This document shows positions 8,792 through 17,455 of a stretch of 64,000 nucleotides of DNA, one piece after another; position 1 is the stretch's first letter; each line of letters opens with the position of its first letter. The notes beneath the pieces are model-generated. The model saw only the letters and a program-made list of their open reading frames with translations. It was not told where the DNA came from and did not search any database. A program made the translations under genes and the position numbers. The stretch is from NCBI GenBank assembly GCA_963849305.1, contig CAWKGV010000005.1:186001-250000 (forward strand), read 5' to 3'. Source of the DNA: CAWKGV01 sp963849305 (GTDB lineage Bacteria > Pseudomonadota > Alphaproteobacteria > Acetobacterales > Acetobacteraceae).

Positions 8792-9707
8792 GGAACACGG
8801 CGCCGTCCCAGATCCGGAACGGCTGCTGGCCCGCCGAGATCAAAGCGAAGCCGTGCTCGGCGCTCCAGCGGCAGGCGTCGGCGCGATCGGCATCAAGCCC
8901 ACGATAGGACAGGTTGCAGATCGCCAGGGTTCCGCCCGGCCTCAGGATGCTCGCCGCGTCGGCGACATGGCGATCGGCGGTGGCGGCCTGAACGAGATAG
9001 GGAAAGCTGTCCACCGCCAGAATCAGGTCGAGGCTTCGGGGCGGCAGATCGAGACCCGTTCCCGAAGTGGTCCGGTACACGACATTCGGTGCGAGGTTGC
9101 GGTGGCGTGCCTCGGCGATCATGGCGGGCGCGATGTCGAGGCCCAGAATCGAACGCGCGTAAGGCGCCAGCGCGGCCGTGACCCGGCCGATGCCGCAGCC
9201 GAGATCGAGCACGTCCGGCTTGGGTGCTGGCGCGGCCCTTACCCAACCCTCTCCCAGAGAAAGAGGGCTTTTTTCCTCGTCTTCCTCCAGGGGGAGAGGG
9301 CGGCATTCTTCTCCCTCTCCCCTTGCGAGAGGGAGGGGTGAGGGCACGAGCCAGGCGATCAGCTCGTCGGTAGCGGCGGCCAGAATCGCGGGATCGGCGA
9401 GCGAATAAGCGGCGACACTCGCCTCCGGCGAGATCGCCACCGCCCGATCGAAGCCCTCGCGAAAGGCGCGCAAAGCATCCGGCCCGACAGCTCCGTGGTC
9501 GAGACCGGACGCCGCTTCCGTCAGCAGCCGCAATTGACTTTGGCGACCCGCGAGCAATCGCCGCATTTGGTTCGCGATCGGGCCGGCGGCCACGCTGAGA
9601 CGTGCCTGGATCGCCTCGGCTTGTATCCCGGCCAACACGAGCCGGGCCAGCGCCACTTGCGGCGAGATGCGCCCTGCCAGACAGAGCGCGATCGCATCCT
9701 CGGTCAT
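8769..9707 (-). CDS. SAM-dependent methyltransferase with an in-frame palindromic-repeat insert
   Basis: 312 residues. An N-terminal helical region (1-118) precedes a class I methyltransferase core with motif I VLDLGCGIGRVTAAL, then LGLDIAPAMIAEARHR and the motif IV region LDLILAVDSFPYL. Residues about 119-157 are translated from a G/C-rich palindromic repeat (PSPLPLARGEGEE...SPLSLGEGWVR) inserted between the two parts in frame. Last gene of the minus-strand operon; its ATG overlaps the GNAT stop by four bases. Probably modifies the same glycoconjugate as its neighbours. The substrate is unknown. Confidence 0.8.
   Translation of the reverse strand: MTEDAIALCLAGRISPQVALARLVLAGIQAEAIQARLSVAAGPIANQMRRLLAGRQSQLRLLTEAASGLDHGAVGPDALRAFREGFDRAVAISPEASVAAYSLADPAILAAATDELIAWLVPSPLPLARGEGEECRPLPLEEDEEKSPLSLGEGWVRAAPAPKPDVLDLGCGIGRVTAALAPYARSILGLDIAPAMIAEARHRNLAPNVVYRTTSGTGLDLPPRSLDLILAVDSFPYLVQAATADRHVADAASILRPGGTLAICNLSYRGLDADRADACRWSAEHGFALISAGQQPFRIWDGAVFLMRRPGD
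9237..9350. repeat. Palindromic repeat inside the methyltransferase gene
   Basis: Two hairpin-forming units of the type CCCTCTCCC...GGGAGAGGG, with CCAACCCTCTCCCAGAG and CTCTCCCCTTGCGAGAGGG. They are related to those at 10218-10312, 11650-11725 and 21329-21418. It is read through in frame as about 38 residues. Confidence 0.75.
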
Positions 9708-10780
9708 AGCGGAACCAGCCGGCGGGTGGCGTTCATCCGGTCCGACGCGCCCCAGGCGTATTTGTACGCCTCGCCGCCGCGCAGGAAATGCAGCTCGCGC
9801 CGGCCCTCGGCGATCGCCTGCTCGATCATGTGCGCTAGCAGGATCGTGCCGGGGCTCGCGCGTGCGAAAGCAGGATCAAAGCCACTCAGGTAGAACAGGG
9901 TGCGATCGGAGCCGGCTAGCAGCGTGTAATAGGCGGCCGCGATCTGTCGGCCGAAGCGCAGCACTTGGAGCCGCAGCGTGCCGGCCCCGAGCAGCGCGGG
10001 AGCGGCGAGCCGATGGAAGCGCGCGACCCTCGGGTCGGCGACCACGCCCGGCTGGTCGCCGGAGCGCCAGCGAGATGCGTGCAGCCGGAGAAGTGCGTCA
10101 AGCAGCGCGTCCAGCGTCGCGGCGGTTGCCACCTCGGTGTTCCAGCCGCCGATCCGGTCCGCGCGATGGAGCGACTGGCGGAGGTCACGCAGCTTGCCCG
10201 CGGGAACGATTTCGCGAAGCGCGCCCCCTCCGCCCGGCCCGCTTCCGCGAGGGGAGGGTGAGCCGCACCCAACAAACTCCTCTTCCCCTGCAGGAGGGGT
10301 TGGGAGATGGGTCAGCGTCAGTAGCGGGCACGGATCGGTCATATACGCCTCGTCCCGCCATCCATTGGGCGCCCGGACCGATCGCAGCGCCGCGCCGGAC
10401 GGCAGGTCAATGAGGTCGCAGACCTTTGCCCCTTGGGACCGTGCCTGCGCCAGCACGCCGTGCAGCAGTTTCGTGGCCGTTCCGCTGTCGCAGCCTGGGC
10501 CGAGGAGCGCGTCCTGGTAGTCGGTCAGTCCGGCGCCGATCGGCAGCAGTTTGCGCCCGGCCGGCTCATCGAGCAGGTAGCAGGCGAGCAAACCCGAAAG
10601 CTCCGCGCCGTCGCGGAGCACGGCCATGACCGGGCGCCCGGTGCCGAAACAGCGCCACCACGACAACATCCAGGCGGGCGATTGGAAGGGCGTGGCCCCC
10701 GGCGCGCGCCGCCACAGCGCAGCCCAGGCGGGGCCGAGGGCATGGAGCGCGTCATCGTCGGTGATGATGTCCAGTCTCAT
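9704..10780 (-). CDS. GNAT/FemAB-like acetyltransferase with an in-frame palindromic-repeat insert
   Basis: 358 residues of the Acetyltransf_6 (BioF2-like, FemAB-related) type often found in exopolysaccharide and PIG-L clusters. The N-terminal GNAT-like half includes FQSPAWMLSWWRCFG, and the C-terminal half includes LFYLSGFDPAFARASPGTIL and the terminal LHFLRGGEAYKYAWG typical of the family. Residues about 156-187 (PTPPAGEEEFVGCGSPSPRG and following) come from a palindromic repeat inserted in frame. It overlaps both neighbours by ATGA. It may acylate the amino group freed by the PIG-L deacetylase, by analogy with MshB/MshD in mycothiol; not demonstrated. Confidence 0.8.
   Translation of the reverse strand: MRLDIITDDDALHALGPAWAALWRRAPGATPFQSPAWMLSWWRCFGTGRPVMAVLRDGAELSGLLACYLLDEPAGRKLLPIGAGLTDYQDALLGPGCDSGTATKLLHGVLAQARSQGAKVCDLIDLPSGAALRSVRAPNGWRDEAYMTDPCPLLTLTHLPTPPAGEEEFVGCGSPSPRGSGPGGGGALREIVPAGKLRDLRQSLHRADRIGGWNTEVATAATLDALLDALLRLHASRWRSGDQPGVVADPRVARFHRLAAPALLGAGTLRLQVLRFGRQIAAAYYTLLAGSDRTLFYLSGFDPAFARASPGTILLAHMIEQAIAEGRRELHFLRGGEAYKYAWGASDRMNATRRLVPL
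10218..10312. repeat. Palindromic repeat inside the GNAT gene
   Basis: Contains CTTCCGCGAGGGGAGGGTGA and CCTCTTCCCCTGCAGGAGGGG hairpin units related to the CCCTCTCCC/GGGAGAGGG repeats nearby. Read in frame as about 31 residues rich in Gly, Pro and Ser. Confidence 0.65.
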
Positions 10781-11886
10781 CGATCCACATGCGCCGCCGT
10801 GAGGTGACCGTAGAGCCGCAAATACGCCTCACTCATGAGATTGAGGGAAAACCGGGTCCGCGCCGTGCGTCGGCAGTGCTCCGGGTCAATCGCGGGCGCC
10901 TGGCGAATGGCGGACGCCATCTCGGCTACGTCGCGAACTAGGAAGCCGGTTACGCCGTGTTCCACGATCTCCGGCAGCGCACCAACCCGGAACGCGATGA
11001 CGGGCGTGCCGCAGGCCAGCGCCTCCATCGCGACGAGGGAACTGGTTTCCGACGCGAGGCTCGGCACCAACAGGCAGCGGGCAGCGTGCAACAGCCGGCG
11101 CTTTCGCGCGAAGCCGATGGGGCCGAGGAAGCGCCGATTCCGGTCGAGCCGGGCGACGACTTCGCCACGGAAATAGGCTTGGTGCGCCGGGTAGGGAAAC
11201 ACCGCGCCGGCCAGGAGCAGCGACACGCCGGCAAGGCGGGCCGCGTCCATGCCGAGATGCTGGCCTTTCTCGGGGCAGATACGGCCCAGCATCAGAGCGA
11301 AGCCGCGTTGCGCGTGCCGGCTGGCGGCGAGCCGATCCACCGGCACGCCGTTCGGGATCGACGGCAGCACCGTCTGACTGTCGGTGAGCGCGCGCAGCGC
11401 CCGATCTTGCGCGCTTGAGACCGCGTTGACCCAGGTATCGGGACGTTTCGGCGGCAGGCTGCCCGCCGGGTACCACGCGGGTGGTAGATGCAAGGTCGCT
11501 AAGGCCGGCGGGCCGGGCGGGGGTAGATAGGCGTGAAAGTCGATGCCGTGCATGTGGACGATATCGACCCGCTCGCGCCGGAGGATTTGTGCCAGTGCTG
11601 CGCGCATTGCCTGGTGGACGCGTGCGCGGGCGGCATCGTCGATGCGGCCGCTCGCCCCTTCCTCTCCCAGAGGGAGAGGGGGGAGAAAAGAGCCCTCTCT
11701 CTTTGGGAGAGGGTTGGGTGAGGGAACCGCGACCAGCTGGCCGGTGGTTTCCGACCCCTCGCAGGCGAGGACAATTGAGCGATGACCCGCCTGCGTCAGC
11801 TCCAGATCCAGCGCCGACAACACCTGCTCCGCCCCGCCCACCGCGTCGGGGCCAACCGGCGCGAAGGGAAAGGCAACGCTCAGCAC
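10777..11886 (-). CDS. GT4-family glycosyltransferase with an in-frame palindromic-repeat insert
   Basis: 369 residues, GT-B fold. The N-terminus LSVAFPFAPVGPDAVGGAEQ has the Gly-rich GGAEQ loop. Further on are VDIVHMHGIDFHAYL, the acceptor/donor hinge MLGRICPEKGQHLGMDAA and the donor-sugar segment ASETSSLVAMEALACGTPVI with the conserved Glu. Residues about 54-79 (PSPNPLPKREG...LPLGEEG) are a translated palindromic repeat. The start is taken as GTG at 11886, three bases after the PIG-L stop; no ATG fits. Its stop overlaps the GNAT start. Likely transfers a nucleotide-activated sugar to the cluster's acceptor. Confidence 0.83.
   Translation of the reverse strand: MLSVAFPFAPVGPDAVGGAEQVLSALDLELTQAGHRSIVLACEGSETTGQLVAVPSPNPLPKREGSFLPPLPLGEEGASGRIDDAARARVHQAMRAALAQILRRERVDIVHMHGIDFHAYLPPPGPPALATLHLPPAWYPAGSLPPKRPDTWVNAVSSAQDRALRALTDSQTVLPSIPNGVPVDRLAASRHAQRGFALMLGRICPEKGQHLGMDAARLAGVSLLLAGAVFPYPAHQAYFRGEVVARLDRNRRFLGPIGFARKRRLLHAARCLLVPSLASETSSLVAMEALACGTPVIAFRVGALPEIVEHGVTGFLVRDVAEMASAIRQAPAIDPEHCRRTARTRFSLNLMSEAYLRLYGHLTAAHVDR
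11650..11725. repeat. Palindromic repeat inside the glycosyltransferase gene
   Basis: CCTCTCCCAGAGGGAGAGG followed by CCCTCTCTCTTTGGGAGAGGG, two adjacent hairpins. Same family as 9237-9350 and 21329-21418. Read in frame as about 25 residues. Confidence 0.75.
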
Positions 11887-11888
11887 CG

Positions 11889-12698
11889 TTAGCGCGCGCC
11901 GCACGCCGCCAGCGCCTCGCGCGCCAGTTCCCGCCAGCGCGCGCCGGTCATGCCGGTGGGAGCAAAGGCCGCATGGCGCTCGTACCAGAGCGTGCCAGGG
12001 TGTGGCGGCTGACTGAAATCGTAGGCCGGAGCCACGCGGAACGCCTCGCGTTCCAGCGGGAACGGGGCCAGCGTTTCGCGCTGGGTGGCGTAGCAGTCGA
12101 TCATGGCCCGCTTGCGGGCGCGCTCCTCCGCGCTGAGCGCGATCGCGGCTGCGGGCGGGTCGCCCAGGAACCCGCCGACGATCAGTTCGCCGCTCCACCC
12201 CGCGTGATACGAGGTCATTTCCAGGATCGCCGGGATCGGGTCGAGCCGCCGGCACGCCATCTGGGTAATAAAGCAAACGGCATCGTGGTCGGGATGGCCG
12301 CCCTCATAGGGATGGGTGATCACGCAACCCGGCCGGAACCGGGCCAGACACGCGGCCAGCGCCCCGGCCAGCTCCGCGAGACGCGAACTTGCCTCCTGGT
12401 CGGGCGCCCCGAGTTCGACCAATTCGGGCGTCGCATTCCCCGCGTGAAGCGCGGATGCCAACTCGCCCCGGCGTGCCGCCGCGTAGTCGCCCACAGTGCC
12501 GAAGCCCGCGGCCCGCGCATCGCGCAGGTCGCGCGGCCCTCCGTCGGTCACATGGACCAGGAGCATCTTCGGGAACAGATGGAGCGAGGCTCCGGCGCCA
12601 ATCGTCTCGTCGTCGGGATGCGCGGCCACGAGCGCGACCGCGGCCTCTATGGGCTCGCGAGCCGAAAGCGCGCGCAGGATCGCCCTGACCGCGCTCAT
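11889..12698 (-). CDS. PIG-L family N-deacetylase
   Basis: 269 residues. Zn-dependent de-N-acetylase fold with the signature VAAHPDDETIGAGAS (His and Asp-Asp metal/catalytic residues) and the distal HPYEGGHPDHDAV motif providing further metal-binding His. Family members deacetylate GlcNAc-inositol or related conjugates (MshB, BshB, PIG-L). In this operon it probably exposes an amine that the GNAT can acylate. The start at 12698 overlaps the preceding gene's stop (ATGA). The exact substrate cannot be deduced. Confidence 0.88.
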   Translation of the reverse strand: MSAVRAILRALSAREPIEAAVALVAAHPDDETIGAGASLHLFPKMLLVHVTDGGPRDLRDARAAGFGTVGDYAAARRGELASALHAGNATPELVELGAPDQEASSRLAELAGALAACLARFRPGCVITHPYEGGHPDHDAVCFITQMACRRLDPIPAILEMTSYHAGWSGELIVGGFLGDPPAAAIALSAEERARKRAMIDCYATQRETLAPFPLEREAFRVAPAYDFSQPPHPGTLWYERHAAFAPTGMTGARWRELAREALAACGAR

Positions 12699-13580
12699 GC
12701 GTAGCGGCGCAGCATGGCCGCGCAGAACTCGGCGAATTCCGCCGGCTCTTGCGGCGGGGCGGTGTAGTGCGCCCAGGTGCCGCGATGCTCGGGCGTGAAG
12801 CAGAAAGTCAGCGTCACATCGAACGGCTCCAGGGCGCGCATTTGCCGATCGAACCAAGCCTCCGCGTTCGGGCGGAACCAGTCGGCCCAGGAGAGGCCGG
12901 TTCGCAGGTGCCTCACCCCGAGGTCGCGCAGCCAGCGCACGGCATCGACCAGCCGATGGTCCTCGAAATGGAACCATTGGCAGATTCCGAATGCCGGTGC
13001 CACGTCGCGGAATGCGCGTGCGGCGAGCTTCGGGCGGCCATGCTCGTCGAGCAGGCCCATGTGGAAGTGCCGATAGTACCGACGAGCCTTCCGCCTCCTT
13101 GTGGCGCGTGGTGGCCGGCCACGCGGCAGGCAGGTCGTAAAGGCTGTACCAATGGATGCGCGGCGATCTTCCGACCAGTAGTTGCGCGGTTCGCCGCAGC
13201 CCCCAGTCCTGCACCTCCTCGGCGCCGAAGGTGGAGACGCCGACCTCGGCGACCCAGACCGGCAAATGCGTGGCTGCGCGGATCAGCTCGACCTTGGCCG
13301 GCCACTCGTCGATCATCCAATGGTTCCAGTCGAGCGGGAAGCCATGCACCGCGACCGCGTCCATCGCTTCCAGCACGCCCAATACGGCCATTAGGCGGAC
13401 GAAGTCGGGGTCGATCGGCGATATGCCACCCAGCACGCGCGCCAAGCCCGGCTTTTCGGTCTTGATCGCCTGGCCCGCCAGGCGCGCCATGCGGGCGAAC
13501 TGCTCCCAGCCGGGATCGGCCTCGAAATCCCAATGGGACTTGTTGTTGGGCTCATTCCAGACCATCGCGGCTTCGATCAT
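12695..13580 (-). CDS. GH39-like glycoside hydrolase (beta-xylosidase-like), permuted order, one frameshift
   Basis: About 294 residues if a surplus G at 13079-13080 is ignored; as sequenced the frame breaks there. The first half carries VWNEPNNKSHWDF (acid/base Glu of clan GH-A) and PVWVAEVGVSTFG (nucleophile Glu), then IHWYSLYDLPAAW and the linker HMGLLDEHGRPKLAARAF. The second half, GICQWFHFEDHRLVDAVRWL to TLTFCFTPEHRG, looks like the early strands of a barrel, which would normally precede the NEPN part. Operon-embedded with ATGA overlaps on both sides. It may trim or transfer a sugar in the pathway. Confidence 0.68.
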
Positions 13581-14368
13581 GGCGCCCTCGCCAAGCCCCG
13601 GGTCGGATAGACCGCGCCGTACTCGGCCCCGGTGTCGCGTTCGATCCGCCGGCAGACGAACACCTCGGACTCCGGGTGGCTGAGGATCTCAAAGCCGGAG
13701 CTGCGCAGCATGGCTTCCGAACAGGCGCGATTGGGCGCCCACCAGTTGGTGGGGTCGTGCGCGTAGTCGCGCTCGATGAAATGCAGCCTGGGATAGCCCG
13801 GCTGGTCGAAGATCGACGTGTCCCAGAACTCGTAATCCGGCTCCAGCCGAACGACGTCCTCGCTGCCGCGCTGCATCGACTGGAACACCAGCAGGTCGCG
13901 GACAGCGTGCTCGTGGATCAGGTCGAGCGCCAGCAACGGATGGCGCAGATGATAGAGCACGCCGATGAACAGCACGAGGTCGAACCGCTCACCGAGTGCG
14001 CCCACGTCATAGACGGAGAGATTGCGGAACTCAATGTCGGCTCCCTCGACCTCGGCGGCGAAGCGGGCTTGGCGGAGATAGTCGTCGTCGGAATCGATCC
14101 CGAGCACGCGCGCGGCGCCCCGGCGCTTCATCTCCATGGTGTAGAACCCGGCGTTGCACCCGATATCCAGCACCGAGCGCCCAGTGAGGTCGGCCGGGAC
14201 CGCGTGGGCGAAGCGCCGCCATTTCACCATCGGGTAGTCGCCTAGGAAGTGCTCGGGCGCCGTCAGCACGCCCTTGAGATTCATGTTGTGAAACCAGGGA
14301 CCGAGCGCGCGCGCGTGCTCGCGGATGCGCGCTTCCGTCCAGTCGGCGCGCTCGGCGCTCGCGCTCAT
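13577..14368 (-). CDS. CmoB-like SAM-dependent methyltransferase of PIG-L clusters
   Basis: 263 residues. WFHNMNLKGVLTAPEHFLGD leads into motif I, SVLDIGCNAGFYTMEMKRRG, then GIDSDDDYLRQARFAAEV and the motif IV region FDLVLFIGVLYHLRHPL. The order and spacing are those of CmoB-related methyltransferases. A subgroup modelled as the Rta_06860 family (TIGR04290) is, to my knowledge, typically encoded beside PIG-L deacetylases and glycosyltransferases, as here. The start overlaps the upstream nucleotidyltransferase stop by ATGA. Substrate unknown; methyl or carboxymethyl transfer to the cluster product is plausible. Confidence 0.82.
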   Translation of the reverse strand: MSASAERADWTEARIREHARALGPWFHNMNLKGVLTAPEHFLGDYPMVKWRRFAHAVPADLTGRSVLDIGCNAGFYTMEMKRRGAARVLGIDSDDDYLRQARFAAEVEGADIEFRNLSVYDVGALGERFDLVLFIGVLYHLRHPLLALDLIHEHAVRDLLVFQSMQRGSEDVVRLEPDYEFWDTSIFDQPGYPRLHFIERDYAHDPTNWWAPNRACSEAMLRSSGFEILSHPESEVFVCRRIERDTGAEYGAVYPTRGLARAP

Positions 14369-15111
14369 GCCTCGGCCGCCCTCGGGATTTCGGCATATGC
14401 GAGCAGGCCCATCGCTTCCCGATAGCCATGCAGCGTGCCGACATCGACATAGCTAGCGCCCGCGCGCACGCCCCAAGCCGCCCCGCCGGCCTCAATCCAG
14501 GCGGTGATCAGGGTGCCGAGATACTCGTCGCGCCGCCCCCGCTCCCGCCAGAGCGCATGGAGTGCCGCGAGCGTCGCGGCCGGCAGCTTGAGCGCGCCCC
14601 AGATCCAGTTCGAGCGTGGCGCCGCTGCCTTGACCTCGATCTCCCGCACCCGGCCGTCGTCATCGGTCAGCACCGCGTCGAACAGTTCCGGCTGGTCAAC
14701 CGGGAACAGCAGGAGCGACAGCCGATCGTCCGGCAGCGACGCCAGCGCGTCGTCAGGGAACCAGATCGTGTCGGGAAGCCCGATGATGACCGGCTCGTCG
14801 CGCGGCACCAGCGGCAAGGCGCGGAAGATCGCGTCGCACAGGCCCCGCGCCTCGGACTGGATGGCGTAGGCCAGGTGCGCGCGGCCGTAGCTGCCGCCGA
14901 AATAGCGGATGATGTCCGATTTCCAGGGGGAGATGACGAAGCAGATCTTGTCTGCCCCGCCGATTACCATGCGCTCCAGCAAGTACTCGCTGACCGCGCG
15001 CGGGCGCTCGGTCGTTCCATCGGATCGCGAGCCCACCGGCAGTAGCTCCTTGGAGAACGCGAGCGGCTGGATGCGTGTCCCGTTGCCCGCCGCCGGGATG
15101 ATGCCCCACAT
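14365..15111 (-). CDS. Sugar-phosphate nucleotidyltransferase
   Basis: 248 residues. N-terminal signature MWGIIPAAGNGTRIQPLAFS followed by KELLPVGSRSDG, the NTP-binding motif (GxGTRxxPxTxxxPKxLLPV family) of glucose-1-phosphate thymidylyl/uridylyltransferases. IIGLPDTIWFPDD supplies the metal-binding Asp, and VDVGTLHGYREAM at the C-terminus is usual. It activates a sugar 1-phosphate as NDP-sugar, presumably for the glycosyltransferases of this operon. Four bases follow the CgeB-like stop, so it is co-transcribed. Confidence 0.87.
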   Translation of the reverse strand: MWGIIPAAGNGTRIQPLAFSKELLPVGSRSDGTTERPRAVSEYLLERMVIGGADKICFVISPWKSDIIRYFGGSYGRAHLAYAIQSEARGLCDAIFRALPLVPRDEPVIIGLPDTIWFPDDALASLPDDRLSLLLFPVDQPELFDAVLTDDDGRVREIEVKAAAPRSNWIWGALKLPAATLAALHALWRERGRRDEYLGTLITAWIEAGGAAWGVRAGASYVDVGTLHGYREAMGLLAYAEIPRAAEA

Positions 15112-15114
15112 GCT

Positions 15115-16194
15115 CTAGACCCTCGCCGCCGCCGCGCTTTCTAGCAGGCCGATCATCTCGCGCGCGCGGTGCGCGGCGGTGTGCGCGCCAAGCACTCGCT
15201 CGCGCGCCCGACGCGCGACGGCGGCCAGCTCCAGCGGCCCCAGATCGAGCGCGGCCAGCGCGTCCTCGGTCGTCCGCGCGATCAGGATTTCGCGTCCGGG
15301 TTCGAAAAACCCGTCCAGCCCCTCCCACCAGTCGCTTAGGATCGGCGCCTCGCAGGAGGCGGCTTCGAACAGCCGGCCCGACGGGCACCAGCCCATGGCG
15401 GCCATGACCGAGCGGGTGACGTTCAGCGTGAGCCGCGCCGAGGAGTAGAAGGCGGAATGCTCCGCCAGAGGCAGGTGGTGGACGAAAAAGATGTTCGGTG
15501 CCCAAGGAAAGTCGGGCGGGTACTGCGCGCCTCCAATCAGGAAACGCTGGCTCGGGCGCAGCTTGGCGGGAGCGATCAGCAACTGCTCCAGCATTGCCTG
15601 GCGATCGGCGGCGTAGGTGCCGAGATACGACAAATCGGCGGCGTAGTGCGATTGGGCAGCCGCCGGCCGATGCAGGGCGGGATCGACCGAGCCATAAAGG
15701 GGAGCCGCGCGCCGCGCGCCAAGACGCTCGCGCAGCGCCGTCAGCGCCGATCCGCCGGTATAGCTCAGCACGATGTCAAACCCGCCCAACCCGTCGGGCG
15801 GCAGGTACGCAACTACCTCTCCCGCCGCATAACGGGCCAGAGTGACCGGCGTATCGAGATCGTAGAAGCATCGGATCGGCACCCGGCTTTCGAGCACCAG
15901 GCGCGTCGCAGGCACGCCGTCCGGGCAGTAGGAGGTCACGATCGCGGCATCCGCTTCCGCGAGCGATCCGCGAGCGGTCGGCAGAACTTCGCCCCAGCCG
16001 GCATAGAGCACCAGCCGCCCTCGCTCGGGAAGCGCCGTGAGGTCGCGATGCTCTGCGTACCAACGGGCATCCCGCTCGAAGAAGGTCACTAGGTGGCCGT
16101 CGCGCAGAAGGGCGGAGACCAGGGCGCGCCAAAGCGCAGCGTGACCATTGCCCCAGGACGAGCTGATGGCGAGACCGAAGACGACAATGTTCAT
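15115..16194 (-). CDS. CgeB-like glycosyltransferase (first gene of the operon)
   Basis: 359 residues, GT-B type. N-terminus MNIVVFGLAISSSWGNGHAA; middle segment FDIVLSYTGGSALTALRERL; C-terminal CPSGRLFEAASCEAPILSDW with EGLDGFFEPGREILIA. The last segment is the donor-binding region of CgeB/DUF3880-type glycosyltransferases, which modify spore coats and polysaccharides in other bacteria. The start at 16194 is chosen because upstream sequence in frame is basic and unlike the family. It heads a run of eight minus-strand genes with overlaps or gaps of at most a few bases. Confidence 0.8.
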   Translation of the reverse strand: MNIVVFGLAISSSWGNGHAALWRALVSALLRDGHLVTFFERDARWYAEHRDLTALPERGRLVLYAGWGEVLPTARGSLAEADAAIVTSYCPDGVPATRLVLESRVPIRCFYDLDTPVTLARYAAGEVVAYLPPDGLGGFDIVLSYTGGSALTALRERLGARRAAPLYGSVDPALHRPAAAQSHYAADLSYLGTYAADRQAMLEQLLIAPAKLRPSQRFLIGGAQYPPDFPWAPNIFFVHHLPLAEHSAFYSSARLTLNVTRSVMAAMGWCPSGRLFEAASCEAPILSDWWEGLDGFFEPGREILIARTTEDALAALDLGPLELAAVARRARERVLGAHTAAHRAREMIGLLESAAAARV

Positions 16195-16298
16195 GCGGCG
16201 AATTGAACAGTTCCGGAAGGCGCCAGTTTCATTGCGCCTTCCAGAGCACGTGCGCGTGATGAATGTCGCGCGCCGCCGCGAGGCATCGCGGCAAACCC

Positions 16299-17417
16299 TC
16301 ACCGCGCCGAGCGATGCTCAAGTTGCTCGGTGAGGCGACGGCTCAGGAAGGCGGTCACCGCTGCCTCCTCGGCGCTTAGACCGGCGCCCGGCTCGGCCAG
16401 CGTCTTCTCCGCCCGTCGTTGCAGTGTCTCAAGCAGCGAGCCATCGAGATAGCCCTCGAAGATCGCCGGATGAATGTAGCACTTGCGGCAGATCGCGGGC
16501 GTGTTGCCGAGCATCTTGGAGACCGCCTCCACCGCCTGCACGACGTTCTTCTTGGCTTTCGCGTTGGTGTCGAACGCCTCCAGCTCGCGCAGGGCGAGCG
16601 CCGCGAGATTGGTCGCAGCCCAGGTGCGGAAGTCTTTGGCGGTAACGTCCTCCCCGGTGATCTCGCGCAGATAGTCATTCACGTCGTCCGACCCGATCGG
16701 GCGCGGGTCGCCGTCGTCGTCGAGATAGTGGAACAGCTCCTGGCCAGGCAGATCTTGCAGCCGCCGCACGATCTGGGCGAGCCGGCGATCTTGCAGGTCG
16801 ATATGATGTTCCAAGCCGTGCTTGCCACGGAAATCGAAGTGGATGGCGCCCCCCGTAACGGTGACGTGCCGCTTCTTGCGCAGCGTGGTCAGGCCGAAGC
16901 TCTTGTTAGCCTTCATGTATTCTTCATTGCCGACCCGCATGAGCGTGGTCTCGAGCAGGCGCACGATCGCGGCCAGCACCTTGTCACGGGGCAAGCCACG
17001 CAGTGCCAGATCGTGCTCCACCCGCTCGCGGATGCGCGGCAGCAAGCGGCCGAAGATCAGCATCTTGCTGTATTTCGCCTGGTCCCGCACTTCCCGCCAG
17101 CGCTTATGGTAGCGGTACTGCTTGCGTCCGCGGGCATCCCGCCCCACGGCTTGCAAGTGCCCGTTCGGGTCGGGGCAGATCCAGACGTTCTGGTACGCTG
17201 GTGGGATCGCGAGCTTCTGGATACGCGAGATGGTCTCTTCATCGGTGATCCGCTCGCCGCGCGGGTTCAGGTAGCGGAACCCTTTCGGCGTCGGCACCCG
17301 GCTTATGCCGGGCCGGCGGTCGCTCACGTAACGAAGATGGGCCGCCTTCGCGGCGGCCTTTAGGTCTTCGACCGAGGTGCCACTTTCGGGCACGTCTTGA
17401 ATGAGCATCTGAGACAT
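16299..17417 (-). CDS. DNA topoisomerase IB (bacterial, poxvirus-like)
   Basis: About 372 residues. Relaxes supercoils by a 3'-phosphotyrosyl nick. Visible: RPGISRVPTPKGFRYLNPRG (N-terminal domain), RVGNEEYMKANKSFGLTTLR with conserved Arg/Lys, FRTWAATNLAAL, and ICRKCYIHPAIFEGY containing the catalytic Tyr. This size fits the short bacterial TopIB. Two Met codons at 17417 and 17408 could start it; the N-terminal extension beyond has no conserved features. Not obviously connected to the sugar cluster; 38 bases separate it from the phosphatase upstream. Confidence 0.9.
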   Translation of the reverse strand: MSQMLIQDVPESGTSVEDLKAAAKAAHLRYVSDRRPGISRVPTPKGFRYLNPRGERITDEETISRIQKLAIPPAYQNVWICPDPNGHLQAVGRDARGRKQYRYHKRWREVRDQAKYSKMLIFGRLLPRIRERVEHDLALRGLPRDKVLAAIVRLLETTLMRVGNEEYMKANKSFGLTTLRKKRHVTVTGGAIHFDFRGKHGLEHHIDLQDRRLAQIVRRLQDLPGQELFHYLDDDGDPRPIGSDDVNDYLREITGEDVTAKDFRTWAATNLAALALRELEAFDTNAKAKKNVVQAVEAVSKMLGNTPAICRKCYIHPAIFEGYLDGSLLETLQRRAEKTLAEPGAGLSAEEAAVTAFLSRRLTEQLEHRSAR

Positions 17418-17455
17418 GGCGGGCCAGATAACGCGCCCGGCTCGATCCGGCTGCA

